A stretch of DNA of 64,000 nucleotides from Corallium rubrum. Taxonomy: Eukaryota; Cnidaria; Anthozoa; Scleralcyonacea; Coralliidae. Both the position numbers and the translations under genes were made by a program. The DNA lies in the NCBI GenBank assembly GCA_964035015.1, contig OZ036011.1, positions 12,026,594 to 12,090,593 on the forward strand, read 5' to 3'. Shown piece after piece: positions 48,501-60,389 of this stretch. The number at the start of each line of letters is the position of its first letter. The first letter of the stretch is position 1. The notes beneath the pieces were generated by a model that did no database searches, was not told where the DNA came from, and worked only from the letters and a program-made list of their open reading frames with translations.

Positions 48501-48944
48501 GTGGAAACACCATGTAAAATTTTTCTTTGCTAAGCTTTCAGCCTGTTGCCTCAGGCCTTCATATTAACTATGCACTAATTTGTGACATCACTAGTTCTAA
48601 CAAGTGACGTCATCCATAGACAGACAAGTGCCCCCCCCCCCCCTGCTAAGAATATTTAGAAAGAAATTAAATATTAAATAAACATAGTCTAACCTTCCAT
48701 TCAAGCCCTTCACTGTCTTTGTGCGTGCGTCATAAAACAGACAAAAACAATCTCCTCCAATGCCAGTACTACAAGGTTCCGTGACATTCAAAGCCGCGGC
48801 CATTGCTACGGCAGCATCCGCAGCGTTGCCTTTCGCATGAAGAATTCTTGCTCCTATCTCGGACACAAGAGGATTAGTACTTGCAGCTGAACCATGAAGA
48901 GAAATAACAGGAGAACGACGGGAAATAAAGGGAAATTTAGACAT
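45580..48944 (-). CDS. Gamma-glutamyltransferase, YwrD-like type (glutathione hydrolase-like)
   Basis: An N-terminal-nucleophile hydrolase family enzyme, expected to cleave itself and act on gamma-glutamyl compounds. Eight exons join in frame to 553 aa: 48944-48694, 48138-47985, 47902-47693, 47509-47269, 47142-46971, 46889-46730, 46254-46084, 45882-45580. Landmarks: [83 protein letters not shown], the likely nucleophile Thr359 in [23 protein letters not shown], and the C-terminal [11 protein letters not shown] and [12 protein letters not shown]. It begins [18 protein letters not shown] with no signal peptide or membrane anchor, unlike GGT1-type ectoenzymes, so it is probably intracellular and closest to bacterial YwrD-type proteins. 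Animal-style introns show that it is a resident gene, not contamination. The fifth exon acceptor (ATAAG) is weak. Confidence 0.9.
46461..46667. mobile_element. Two tandem copies of the CTAACGCCAGACGATTTTAC MITE family
   Basis: Units 46461-46552 and 46568-46667 are almost identical. The second shows complete inverted ends AACCCTTTATAGCCCA and TGGGCTATAAAGGGTT around TTTAGTATTTTACTCTGGCT and GCCAGACGATTTTAC. They lie in intron 6 of the GGT gene, between the exons at 46730 and 46254. Confidence 0.8.
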
Positions 48945-50188
48945 TTTTTATAAACAAACCGACCAAGGAAAAAATACAGACCGACGAGATTCCGACGAAT
49001 TACGACCATGTCACGACTGTTCATGCTTCGTAAAATTATAAGATATTAAATTATATATTTTAATAGATAAATATAAGTTAAAAACCTTTCTTTACAAATT
49101 TTTTAAGTATCTTCTGCGGGTTATTAAAAATGCTGATATGCTAATGAGTACTAATTTTAATGACTAATTTACGACCATTTCCGAAGTGTTTTGAGAAGGA
49201 ATTTCTGAAGTTCATTTTACGATATTTATTTTATTCCTGGGAGCTGTTTGTTTTGCTAGAACTTGATTAATAAGAAGGGGTAAGTCATTTCTGTCATCAT
49301 ATTGAGGTATTTGGTAAGCTAACATAGTTGATATATTTAGAAAAGAAATGTGATATCTTGTAATACGAGTATCACCTAGTTTTAATAATATATTATTAGC
49401 TCACGTCTTCTCTTTATATTTTACCTTGTTCATTATCCTTTCTCCCCAGAGCTTGGTCTTTAGTATTTTACTCTGCTCAACGCCAGACTATTTTATTTGC
49501 TTGTCAAGAGAAAACCCCTGGAGGGTTTAATATTGTAATAAAAACAAATATACTCTTCCTGTTTTTAAAAAGATCATGGATATTAAATTGTGATCTGGCT
49601 GGTGTGGAGTGCTGGTGGGTGAGACGGCCTTTTTCCAGTTGAATTACAAATTTTAGAATAATAGAACAAGAAATATGAATACGTAGCTTAATTTATACAA
49701 ACTAGCAAAAATTAATAAAATAAATTGATCCAACACAAAAATAAACACTAAAATATGATACTATAAAAGAAAGACGATCATTGAAATATTTACTTCCAAA
49801 TTTGAATAACTTGTATATTACACAAGCTAAACTTAACCCATATTCGCCGCCTAAGATGTCTGAGGGTTTTCCTTTTGACAAGCATTTATAGACAGAGTAA
49901 AAAAAAATAAGGAGGCCATTTTTGGCTAGCTTAGGCACCCTCCCCCCCCCATCTATTGCAAAGTATGCTTCTATTTTGTTCCTCCCGCCCAGGAAAATAC
50001 TTCACACACCAATGCATCTAATCACAAATTCCATTTGGGGTTGCATGACAATTTTTTTGAAAGGGCCACACCCTTTTGGTGACTGATTTTAGTCTGGCTA
50101 TTACATAAACTTATCATTTATACAGGAATGAGGTATTAAATTAATATTGTGGTATTTTTTTACCTTTTAGCAACAATCAGATGACTGA
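48945..50188. promoter_or_regulatory. Divergent 5' region of GGT and LDAF1-like genes
   Basis: The two genes diverge. A likely untranslated first exon of the plus gene ends near 49278 (GAAGGG/GTAAGTC) and its coding exon opens after the acceptor TACCTTTTAG at 50170. Two copies of the CCAGACGATTTTAC repeat family lie at 49450-49530 (plus) and 49835-49930 (inverse). Confidence 0.4.
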
Positions 50189-50632
50189 ATGATGGGTGGT
50201 ATTTTTGATCCAAAAGGAGTTGAAGAGTTGTTAAAAAAATGGGATTCCAATTTACCAACTTCATTGAAAGATCTTCCAGTGATATTAAACTATCATCCAG
50301 TGATAGCAATCTTTATCTTAGTGTTTACTCTCATTGCTTCAGTGCCTTTTATTCTCTTCACATGTTTTGCTTTGGGTTCATTTGCCTTCATGGTTATAAG
50401 CTTTGTGCTTATTGAAGGAACTTTACTGGCATTTGGAACTTGTATTTTGGCGTCTGCTTTGTTCTTTGCTACACTTGCAGCCTTTGGTGTGTCGTTGACT
50501 TTGGGCATGATATGGTTTCTGTTCACAAACTGGAGACACTTAATGAGGGAATTTCAACAACTTTTGCACAACCAAGTCAAAGCACATCTTACACTACCAG
50601 AGAAAGAAATGAAAGCCATGACACATCACTGA
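50189..50632 (+). CDS. Promethin / lipid droplet assembly factor 1-like protein
   Basis: A 147-aa single coding exon preceded by a splice acceptor (TACCTTTTAG, 50161-50170) and 18 nt of leader. The protein has a polar N-terminus with KDLPVILNYHPVIAIF and a 70-residue hydrophobic core made of hairpin-like segments (FILVFTLIASVPFILFTCFA, GSFAFMVISFVLIEGTLLAF, TCILASALFFATLAAFG). A basic C-terminal tail follows (NWRHLMREFQQL). The size and the pattern of paired hydrophobic hairpins fit promethin/LDAF1, a seipin partner at ER sites of lipid-droplet formation. That identification rests on remembered family features and is moderate; a generic small membrane protein is the alternative. Two ATGs in tandem open the frame. 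Confidence 0.65.
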   Translation: MMGGIFDPKGVEELLKKWDSNLPTSLKDLPVILNYHPVIAIFILVFTLIASVPFILFTCFALGSFAFMVISFVLIEGTLLAFGTCILASALFFATLAAFGVSLTLGMIWFLFTNWRHLMREFQQLLHNQVKAHLTLPEKEMKAMTHH

Positions 50633-51024
50633 CAATCAGGCAGAAGTCTCACTTATTGCAATCTGCTTATGGAAGTTTTAAAAACTTTTTGGGGGTTACA
50701 TAGTTTAGCCAAAAGAATAACATAAGGTGTTAGACATTGGTGTAATTTGTGAGTTTATTTGGCTAACAAACATGATTTTAGAGAGTGAAAGTCAGTTTAC
50801 ATGTGTAAGTACTAAAATATACTTCAAAAGTCAATTGGTGGTTTACAATTGTGCGCTGTGCTCAACAATGGTACTTAGATGCCTTAAATGCAATTCACAA
50901 CTTTTTAAAATAACTAGTGTGATATTATAAGATTAAAAAAAAAAAAATCTTTGTGTTGAGTACACCATATCTCTCTGATGTGAAATGATGGTGAAGAAAT
51001 GCAAGAGAATGTTATTTAAACATT

Positions 51025-51597
51025 TCATTGAAGCAGCTGTTTGAGGCTGTACTGAAGTAAGGTGTCCTTTACAGAGTGAAAAACATAACGGAGATGCTCT
51101 GTGTCAGTTGTTGTAATACGATGATGATAAAGAACTCTGGATTTATCCTGTACGCAGTTAACAAACATTTGAAATATAAACTCCTGAACATCTTCCAACT
51201 TATGCGGGTTGCCTTGGAAACTTGGAAAAAAATCCTTGATTGAGATGTGTTGGACTTTCTCTTCAAGTAAATCTGTCTCAGTAAATAACAGAAAAATAGA
51301 GCTATTTGCAAAGAATTGATTGTTGACAATTGTTCCAAAGAGATCACATGACTCAACAAGCTGGTTTATCACTCTATCTCCCTCCAGCACTTGATCAAAT
51401 GTTCTTGATGAGACTAAGAATAAGATGGCAGGAACATTTTCAAAACATTGGAACCACTTGGCTTTTTTATATGGCTGGCCACTAGCATCAATACACTTGA
51501 ATTGCATTCCACTGATATCAAGCTTATGTTCTTCAATGCCTTTCCAAGGCATGTCTTCATGAGCATGTAGAGCATCTAGTTGTGTGGGTAAATAATC
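51025..51597 (-). CDS. Alternative 3' exon c of the Galpha12/13 gene, GTPase-degenerate
   Basis: A 573-nt exon with an intact frame (190 aa), the same entry phase and a good acceptor (AACCTTCCAG), beginning DYLPTQLDALHA like the other two. It keeps DxxGQ as DASGQ and the Galpha12/13-type end (KDTLLQYSLKQLLQ). The switch I Arg-x-x-Thr-Lys-Gly is replaced by HEDMPWKG, and the guanine-binding NKTD is TETD. A product spliced to this exon should bind or hydrolyse GTP poorly. It could be a decaying exon, or a deliberately inactive, receptor-coupling or dominant form. No stop or frameshift occurs over 570 nt, which argues for constraint or recent origin. Confidence 0.75.
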   Translation of the reverse strand, partial: DYLPTQLDALHAHEDMPWKGIEEHKLDISGMQFKCIDASGQPYKKAKWFQCFENVPAILFLVSSRTFDQVLEGDRVINQLVESCDLFGTIVNNQFFANSSIFLLFTETDLLEEKVQHISIKDFFPSFQGNPHKLEDVQEFIFQMFVNCVQDKSRVLYHHRITTTDTEHLRYVFHSVKDTLLQYSLKQLLQ

Positions 51598-52404
51598 CTG
51601 GAAGGTTAAATGTAGGAAATATTATGAAAGAATGGCAAAATGAATGAATGACTAGTGTTATGTACAGTGCACACAGCTACACTTCAGTACTAGTATTGGA
51701 AGTACTGTACAAAACAGTCTAGAGTGCTGCAAAAGGCCATAGGCAGTGTTTTGACTTTATGGAGTAATTAAAGTATGAACCATTAAAAACAATGACTTGT
51801 TTTTATAATTGAATTCTTTACATCAACACATGCATAATACAAGGTAAAAAATTAAGATCCAAAGTTAAAATTAACTTTTTCAATCTTTAACTTTTTACCT
51901 TGTGAATAGCTCAATGATTATTTATTGTTGCCTAATCGGTAGCCTGCATAGCAGCCGGGTTTTTTGGGGAGGAAGTGGGCGGGACTGAAATACCCCACCC
52001 ACTTCCTCCCCTAAAAAACCGGCTGCTATGCAGGCTACCTAATCAGAGGAGTATGTCACAATTACCCCTGGGCACCAAAGCCTGACCAGCCCAACAATTG
52101 GGGTCCCAAATGAAATAGTCAGCTGGTAAGACTGAAAAAGTAAAATTGCTGCCTTTTCCATTCTCATAAAATCAGCTTTTTGAATGTTTTAAAAAATGCA
52201 AATGTTTTAGACTTATTTTGAATCCTACAGTTTTAATATTATTAGAGCAAGCTGCTGCTAGTACAATACATTCTCATGTTCTCAAAACCCAGTTTGTCAC
52301 TGTTATCATGTGCACAAACAAAATATTATGCACTTGTTCAAAGAGGTTTTTGTGTGCAGTAAGAAAAACACAACATTCATTAGCCATAAGACATTTTCTT
52401 AATA
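51598..52404. other. Spacer between alternative exons c and b, with a palindromic MITE
   Basis: Intronic. A 102-bp foldback element (51938-52039) reads GGTAGCCTGCATAGCAGCCG and returns as its inverse, flanked by TAATC on both sides (51933-51937 and 52040-52044). No further exon is seen. Confidence 0.75.
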
Positions 52405-52974
52405 TCACTGAAGCATGAGAGCTTGAAGGTTTTGGCCAAGAATAATGTCCTTGACAGCGTGGAAAACAAAGCGGATATTTTCTGTATCTGTCGCAGTAGT
52501 GAAATGATGAAATAAAGCTTTGACTTTTTCCCGCCGTCGGTTGTCAAACATTTGTAGGATAAACTCTTGAACATTGCTCAACTCATGTGGATTTCCCTGA
52601 AAGTTTGGAAAGAAGTCCTTGATTGAGGCATGTTTGACTTTCTCCTCAAGTAAATCAGTCTTGTTAAGGAAGAGAATAACAGACACATTCACAAAAAATC
52701 GATTGTTCACAATTGTTTCAAAAATATCACATGATTCCACAAGTCGGTTTGTCATCCTGTCCTCCATCAGTACTTGATCAAATGCACTTGACGAGACTAA
52801 GAATAAGATAGCAGTAACTTTTTCAAAACACTGGAACCACTTGGCTCTCTGGGAGCGCTGGCCACCAACATCTACCATCCTGAACGGTACGCCACGAATA
52901 TCAAAGTCATGTTCCACTATGCCTTTGGTGGCTTTGCGAGCATACAAAGCATCTTGCTTCGAAGGTAAATAATC
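52405..52974 (-). CDS. Alternative 3' exon b of the Galpha12/13 gene
   Basis: 570 nt, 189 aa plus stop, entered after the acceptor CCCTTCCAG with the same phase as exons a and c. All G motifs are intact: switch [24 protein letters not shown], and NKTDLLEEK. The C-terminus [15 protein letters not shown] is of the Galpha12/13 type. The receptor-facing last helix differs from exon a (GQNLQ against QFNLK), so the two isoforms could differ in receptor choice. Confidence 0.88.
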   Translation of the reverse strand, partial: DYLPSKQDALYARKATKGIVEHDFDIRGVPFRMVDVGGQRSQRAKWFQCFEKVTAILFLVSSSAFDQVLMEDRMTNRLVESCDIFETIVNNRFFVNVSVILFLNKTDLLEEKVKHASIKDFFPNFQGNPHELSNVQEFILQMFDNRRREKVKALFHHFTTATDTENIRFVFHAVKDIILGQNLQALMLQ

Positions 52975-54320
52975 CTGGAAGGGTAAATGTACAAAATATG
53001 AAAGAATTACATAAGTACTTTTACCACCACCATAACTAATGATTTGAGGAAGCGAGGCTTCTTAGCAACATACAAAACTTGCCATTCACCCATAAAGGTC
53101 ATTGACAAATGTGAGTGGACAGTTATAAATATTTATGTCACATCTAGCACAGTAGTGTCAAAAGTTCTTGCTTTTTAGAAATCAAAACAATGGTGGAAAC
53201 ATTACATTATATATTTTTTATTTTCATAAAGTGTTAAGTTTGACTAACTACTGGTAGCTGGTTGGTACTAAAAGTACCAGACAACTTGCATGTGCATGTT
53301 TCAGGAGAAATAGACAACTCAAGTTACATACACATATTATAATACTCAGGCTCATAAAACCAATAAACTGAAATTTTTAAAGTGCTAAGTTCTCGGCTCA
53401 TAATAGTTTCTCATGAAATAGCTAGACCTGCCCAAACAAACAGAGATAAGTGTTGTGGCTGTATAACTTGCACTTGTTGAAACACAATGAAAGACAATTA
53501 CTTAAATAGATATCATTGAACAAGTTGATTGATCTGCTACGCACACAGCATTATAATGAATTAGCACCAAAGTTAAACAGCCATGTCCCCATTTAGACTC
53601 CATTTACACTAGGGCACATTTATCCAGATTCACATTGTTTTTCATCCTCATGGGAATAAAAAACAATGTGAATCCGGATATAAATTTTGCTCTGATGTAA
53701 ACCTAGTCTTATAGTGACCTACACAAAAAGCTTGACATTTAAATATTAAAAGTTCCTACATTATCTATGAACAAAAATAGTCATAAAAATATTAAAACTG
53801 AGAATGGGATAAAACAACAAATAGGTAATGACTATTTAGAAACTAAATTGCATGAAAATCATTAAGCTATTATGAATATGTTATAGAAAAGTTAAAGTTA
53901 TAAAATAAAGTACAAAGCATATAAAAATGGCAGCAAGCACAGTAAATTTATAGTTAATAATTATAATTAAGTCTGAAAGGATGCAATAAGAATATTAATT
54001 GTAGAACTACGGTATTGTACCATTATAATTCTATCCTAGTCATAGAAAAAAAGAAGATATTTTACAACTCAATGCTATTAATTAAACAATGTTGTTCATA
54101 CAGCTCTGACTTCTTTGAGATTTAACATTAATACGAAAGTAGTCAAAGAACATTAAATATCCCAAGTCAGACAACACTTCATCTTGGCTTTCACCACTAG
54201 CAAACAGTACTGTAGGTCAGCTTGACTGCATGTGGGACTACCACTGTCTTGGCTGCACATGCAGTCTGCTTGTAACTACAGAGCAACATTGTTTAGGATA
54301 CTTAGACAATACATTTTTGT

Positions 54321-55905
54321 TCACTGAAGCATCAGTGCTTTCAGGTTGAATTGAAGAATTGTATCCTTAACTGCATGGAAGACAAATTTGATGTTCTCTG
54401 TATCAATAGCTGTTGTGAAATGATGAAATAATGCTTTAGATCTCTCCCTTCGCTTGGTATCAAACATTTGTAAAATAAACCTCTGGACATCTGTCAGATT
54501 ATGCGGGTTTCCTTGAAAATTTGGGAAGAAGTTCCTGATGTTGGTCTGCTTCACCTTGTTTTCTAGTAAGTCTGTCTTGTTTAAAAATAATATTACAGAA
54601 ACATTAGAAAAAAACTTATTGTTCACTATGGTTTCGAAGATATTGCAGGACTCCACAAGCCGATTGGTTGTACGATCTTCCATAAGAACTTGATCAAAAG
54701 CACTGGATGAAACTAAGAACAATATAGATGTGACTTCTTCAAAACATTGAAACCACTTAGCTCTCTGTGATCTCTGACCACCAACATCTACCATTTTGAA
54801 TGGGATTCCTTTGATATCAAATTCATGCTCCACCACCCCTTTGGTTGCCTTTCTTGCATGTAATGCATCTTGCTTTGTCGGCAGGTAATCCTGCAATGGA
54901 CAAAACACACAAATGGTCATAATCTCAGAAATGTTAAGTTGCCTATTAGTTTTAAATTGCATACATTTTTTTTTTATAACCACGGTTTTAAAGTGCCTAA
55001 CAAGCCATGCATAGCTCTTAGTTTTCTGTGAAACAGACTAAAAAGTACTTTTACAATTTTTTAATTCATTGACCAGAAGTATAAATTCCCAGGGACGAGA
55101 CTTATATGTTGTTAGCTTAGAAACCAATAAATTTCAAAACAATTGCATTTAGATGACAATTGTGTAAAAAGTTATTATCTCTCTTTGTTTATAAAAAACA
55201 AACTTCCTGTTCTGAATAAACTTGACATCCAATGACATCAAGTCAAGTAGGTACAAAACACCAAAAAATACAAATTTTGGTCAAAATTGAAAGAAATAAT
55301 TAATAAACCAAATCAAACAGTTTAAAAGAATTTATCAACTGGTTTACCATCCTCTATGCAAAAAGCCAAAAACATTGCATGACTTGTAGGCACTTTCCAA
55401 CTGTGCAATTTAGTAAAACAAAACTATTAAAAGTTGAGAAAACTTGAACTTTTAATGAAAATATTCAGGTGAAACAAAACCGAAAACAAAAGTCAAATGA
55501 AATTGGTTGTTTTCTGAGAAAATCATGTTAATGATTTAGTGCAGTGAGTCAATTATCCACCTCAATTCTGAATTGTACAAAAATTGTTTTAGTTGATAGA
55601 GTAAATTGCAAGATTTATGACAAAGTTAATGCATGAGAAAGGCAACCAATGGACAAGGCAAAATTAATTATAACTACAGTTAGAATTTAACTACAGTACT
55701 ACAAATATACTTGTGTAACAGTAACTGAATAAAGTTCATGACAGAACTTAAAGAATATTTTTTTGTGTGAAAGCAGGCCACTGGTGATTGTAGTTTTTAA
55801 ATATTTGAAGGACTTTGCAACCAACAAGCACAGCATCATGTTTTAGAATATAATTATCATATACTCACTGATATGCAAAAGTATCATAACAACAACAACA
55901 ACAAC

Positions 55906-55949
<44 letters not shown>

Positions 55950-58900
55950 TAATAATAAAATACACAATTTCTGCCGAGGGTTCTTCCACCTGCCTTAATA
56001 GATTCATAAAGAAGTTCTGCTTATATAGTAGACAAAGTACTGGTTTAGAATTAAGTTTACAACTACAAATTCTGGCCAGTATACCAAAGTACTGAGTCAG
56101 TAGAACTAAGAGTGAAAAGAGAAGGCAACAAAGTAAACAAAAGATTTATATTTATTACACATGTTCTAAAATAGACAGTTGAAATACAAAAGTGAGTTTC
56201 TTGTCATTCAAAATGACAGTTTCTGAAGATTATAATTTTGGTGCAGAGAGAAGTGTAAAGACAGAATTTTAATCAATAATTGTCTCTAAGAGCACTTGTG
56301 CAACTTTCAAAGAGGTGCCTTTGTAGTTGCATGTGTAATCAGCTGGTTCACATAAGTTTAAGCCCAGGGTGAAGTTTTAAATTTAGAATAATTATATGGA
56401 AATTGAGCCACAAGTTTGTAGCTTAAGAGACTTTTCACTTAATTAATAAAGACCAAGCAAAATGAATAGTAAAAATAAGATTGTTTGTCCAGAGTAAGCA
56501 TTTGTGAGAAATTTGACATAAAGTTTTCAACAATACAAATGCATATCAAGCCATCTTTCAAAGCTGTACAAATCCCCCAAATGATGTTTATTGGATTATT
56601 CAAAACACCATTACCAGTGCCAGCCATATCATTACTATTAACACAATAAACACTCCAAGATAAATATTCCCTTGAAAGAAATAATAAACAGCACTCAGAA
56701 ATTATTTTTATGGAAATTTTATGACTTTTTTTTAAAAAAGCCAAAAGAAAAAAGATTATGTCTGAGCTGTTATCAAAAACACTTCCCTGGGAAGCAGGAA
56801 ATGTATCATTAAAATATTATACAGATCTGACATCAAGTCAGTGTGAATAATTTGTGTAGATATCGATATCTGGTTTAGAGAAACCATTCAAGTCCAATTC
56901 CTTGAAATATAGAAATCAATTCAGAGTTCTGAGACCTCTAGTATCAACGCTGTTTTGATTCAAGTCGTTGAGTAGATAAATTTTTAACATAATCCAACGG
57001 TGATCCCATTCATTAATCTTGACCCAAAACACTCATAAATAAAGCTGCGGCGAGGCCTACTCTTGTTGGCAATTCTAAACTGTGATATCTAACAAAAGTT
57101 TGGGGAAAAAAGGCTTTTGTCTGCTTACACTTCAAGCACTTAATAAGACGTGTATTTAATCTGTTGTGTAACGACAGTAGAAATGAAGCGAGAATAGTAA
57201 TCTATAATAGAACGATGCTTTTCCAACACCACCAGCTGACAGCGGTAGGGCGTTCAAAACTTTCAAGTTTCAAAGTCAACTTTTCTAGACAACAATCTTG
57301 CTTGCATTGATGAATAATACAAGACAACGGAAAATAGCTGCCACTTAGATCAGAAATATTCATCGTCTTAAACTTCTTCTACCACTAAAAGACTAATTTC
57401 TCATAACCTTACGAGGTTTCTGCTAGATTTTGAGACCTAACAAAGAAGTTTACCAGATCTTACAAAAGAGAATATTGAAGACAAAGTCCATGCTACTGTA
57501 AAAATTCAAACTGCTACACATAAATGCTTTTCGAACGATTATCAAAAAATTTCACGCCGAATATCAAAAGCATCACGATACAGATCATAAAGACAAAGTA
57601 ATAACTGTTATTTATAACATCGTAGAGACTCACCGGAGTACAATAATAAATGCTAGTTCATATCGAGATTGCCTTATTATGGCAATCAAATCTCCGTTTT
57701 GTTCAGGATGCAAAGCTGCATTAAGCCGAAAATGAACTGCATAATTCATCTACTTCACAGCTTCAATTAAAAACACGAGCATATTGGCAAAATGACACTT
57801 TGCTTGACTTCAGTCAATTTCGTGCGAAGAATCACTTTGGGAAAATCTAAACTATTTGAAACGCTAAAATTCCATGTGCTAGAAAAACTAAACGAAACTA
57901 TACTAACCGGTTGGCCGACCCTTTGAAGCTGATCCAGAAAGTATTTGGTAGAATCACCCTAGAAGAAACGAGAAATGAAAATAAATATTGTCTATTGCGT
58001 GACCACAACACACATTAATATTAGACAGACAAAAAGGGAACAGGATTCTGATTGAAAAATTGCTACACAATATAAATTACGAATATTTAGACGTTGCAAT
58101 GTAGATCGAATGCATTAGCTGTGGAAAAAACTTAACAGCTGTCATCAAACAATACCTTAAATGTTCATTAGAAAATTATTATTAAAAGCCATACAAATAG
58201 CAAAGAACAAATGGTAAACTTCAGACAAATGAACATGAAGATTCAAGTGTAGTGAAGTCAAGCTTGGCGGAAACAAACATACAAAATGTGATCAATTTAC
58301 CATTGATCAAGCTTCTTTTAAGATCAAACTCTTTCAATATTGCTTCAAATGAGAAACTTTCGTTAAACTAGACTCAATTTTTATTAAAAGAACTCGATGT
58401 TTACAAAGCTTTTTTATTAGGAAACCCGATTATCGACGGCATATTTGTCTTTTAATATAATAAACCCTGCGCCATCACAAGGAATGTATTTCACGGCCAT
58501 TGCTCTTTGATCAGGCAGATTAAAATGAACAAGTACGTTCACTTACCAACTGGAACTCTCTTCTTCTATCGTACGACGTTTGAATGCCTTCATCTTGCCA
58601 CAATCGGTTCACAGCATCAACATACTGCAAGAACAAGTTGGTCTCGATTTTCTGCGGAGATTGAAAATCCAATATGGTTCTGGCGTATCTTTGGTTATTT
58701 GGATCGCCCCATTCAATGCCTAGCTTTCGTCGGGCGTCTGCTAAAACTTTCATTCCTTTTAATATATTGCTGTAAACAATTGGACGAAATTCAGCTAAAG
58801 CGGACACATTATAATCCTCTCCATGAATGATTCTCATTTGTTTTAGAAAGGTACTCTTGCCGCTCTCACCAGCACCAAGAAGCAAGATTTTCACTTGGCG

Positions 58901-58999
58901 ACGAAATCGTTCCTTCTCACGGCTAATGCTTTTGTCGATTTTTTTCGATATATCCTTTTGTTCACGCTCCTCTCGATCGAGGCAGCAATCAAAAACCAT
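54321..58999 (-). CDS. G protein subunit alpha 12/13 (isoform using 3' exon a)
   Basis: A heterotrimeric G-protein alpha subunit of the G12/13 class, which links receptors to RhoGEFs at the plasma membrane. Exons 58999-58547 (151 codons), 57958-57908 (17 codons) and 54890-54321 give 357 aa (human GNA13 377). The N-terminus [11 protein letters not shown] has Cys5 and Cys6 available for palmitoylation. Motifs: GAGESGKST (P loop), [32 protein letters not shown] (switch I), DVGGQ (switch II), NKTD, and the C-terminal [15 protein letters not shown], very close to human GNA13. Exon 2 donates in frame to any of three downstream exons (a 54890, b 52974, c 51597), each carrying the whole second half of the GTPase plus a stop, so they must be mutually exclusive terminal exons. 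Exon a is nearest and the least diverged. Confidence 0.93.
55888..55960. repeat. (AAC)n-(AAT)n microsatellite
   Basis: A short AAC array is followed by about 17 AAT triplets in the intron between Galpha exon 2 and 3' exon a. Confidence 0.95.
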
Positions 59000-60208
59000 G
59001 ATTTCTTTGAGAAGAAATCGACTTTAAAAACACTTTTCACTTCCACACCCCTCTACATCGCGTTTGATGGCCACAGAAGAAAACCTTGGGAGAAAACAGC
59101 TGTTCATCAGCTTCACGCTCTTCCTGCCTGATTGGTAACGACCCGATAAAACGGGTGTGTTCGCCATCAATTTTCAAAAACACTAATTAAGGCCAACAGC
59201 TCGGACAAAATACGTCTCCACCTGCCTCATTCTCCACTCAGCTGCTTTATTTAAATAACTCTGTGTCTGAATGTACTGAAAGAGTTCGCCATTTTAAAAC
59301 TTTTCATTTTTGCCAGCCCGCACGCTAGCTCAGCCCGCCTAGCGGCAAGACTTCCGGGAGTGGGCGAGGATCAGTGGCGCGCGATAGGTATCGCATGCAT
59401 ATTGGCACGAAATAACTGCTGAATTTTTCATCACTTCGCTGTTCCATGCTATGCATTAGACGAATCCAAAGCAAACTCAACTATTCTTTTTAATTAATAA
59501 TAAACGTGTTTATCAAAAAAAATCAGACTGAAAATTAAAAATGACGTGAATATTCAAAATACTTCAAAGGTAACCGCGGTAAGCTATTTTGAACTTTTCG
59601 CAAGGTGTGATGTTCCAAGGAAAGCTAACAAGCTCACGCTAGCAAATGCCGAGCAGGTTTTGAAAGTGCGCAATACCTTGCGTAGTCAATAGGTTTGGGA
59701 AAAGCAGTGCACAAAGACGAAGGACAGTTAAATATATAACGGTCTCACTTTCCCTGAACACGTTTGAAATGTTTAAACGTTTGCAGCAATCTCGTTTGCA
59801 ACGCCGAATATCAAAACTAATTACACTTCATTTAAGCTCGTCGTCTCACGATTAAACGGCAGTGGGTGGTCTCACGATTCTATAAGCAAAGTCATATTAT
59901 TCAATGATAGTAATATGTTTTCAAAACATTTATAAATCACGACTTGCATGCTTAGACGGACCAATTTATAATACTCTGGTAGACTAAAAAACAATTTTTT
60001 CTTGGATTTTTACGAGCGGCAAGATAAAGGCCAGACTGAAACAGTTATATTTTCTCTTTTTCTAGACTTTCTAATGTTCTAAACTGATCATGGTTAGTAG
60101 TTAAAATGCTTTTCAATATAATTTAATAGACAAGTGTAAAAATTAAAATGCGCCGATTAGGAAAGCACTATTTTCGATATCTATGCTTTCGTTTAGAATA
60201 AAGTAAGT

Positions 60209-60389
60209 CATCGCAAGTTGCCAGTCACGCTATCTCAGCCAGCCGCTCTGAATAATTTCGCGAAAATATCATGACCGTGACAAAGTTAAAACTTGTTTAA
60301 AACGCTCATGAAACCTTTATTTTGTTAATTTGGGTGTTCGAACGACCGCTACAGAAATTCGTGACTGCCAAGTCTGCCAACTTGCGATG
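60209..60389. mobile_element. MITE family A, copy 2
   Basis: Same ends (CATCGCAAGTTGCCAGTCAC / GCCAACTTGCGATG) and interior (GGGTGTTCGAACGACCGC) as 5541-5726. The right flank continues as ACTTGCGTTTTCGTTTGATT, which is the inverse of the left flank of copy 1, revealing a longer ancestral TIR. AAGTCTGCC is duplicated inside the right end. Confidence 0.75.

Noticed and set aside
51025..51597. Simple Galpha pseudogene
   Set aside because: Frame, acceptor and phase are intact over 573 nt, so it is listed as an alternative exon with lost residues rather than a pseudogene; expression data are needed to decide.
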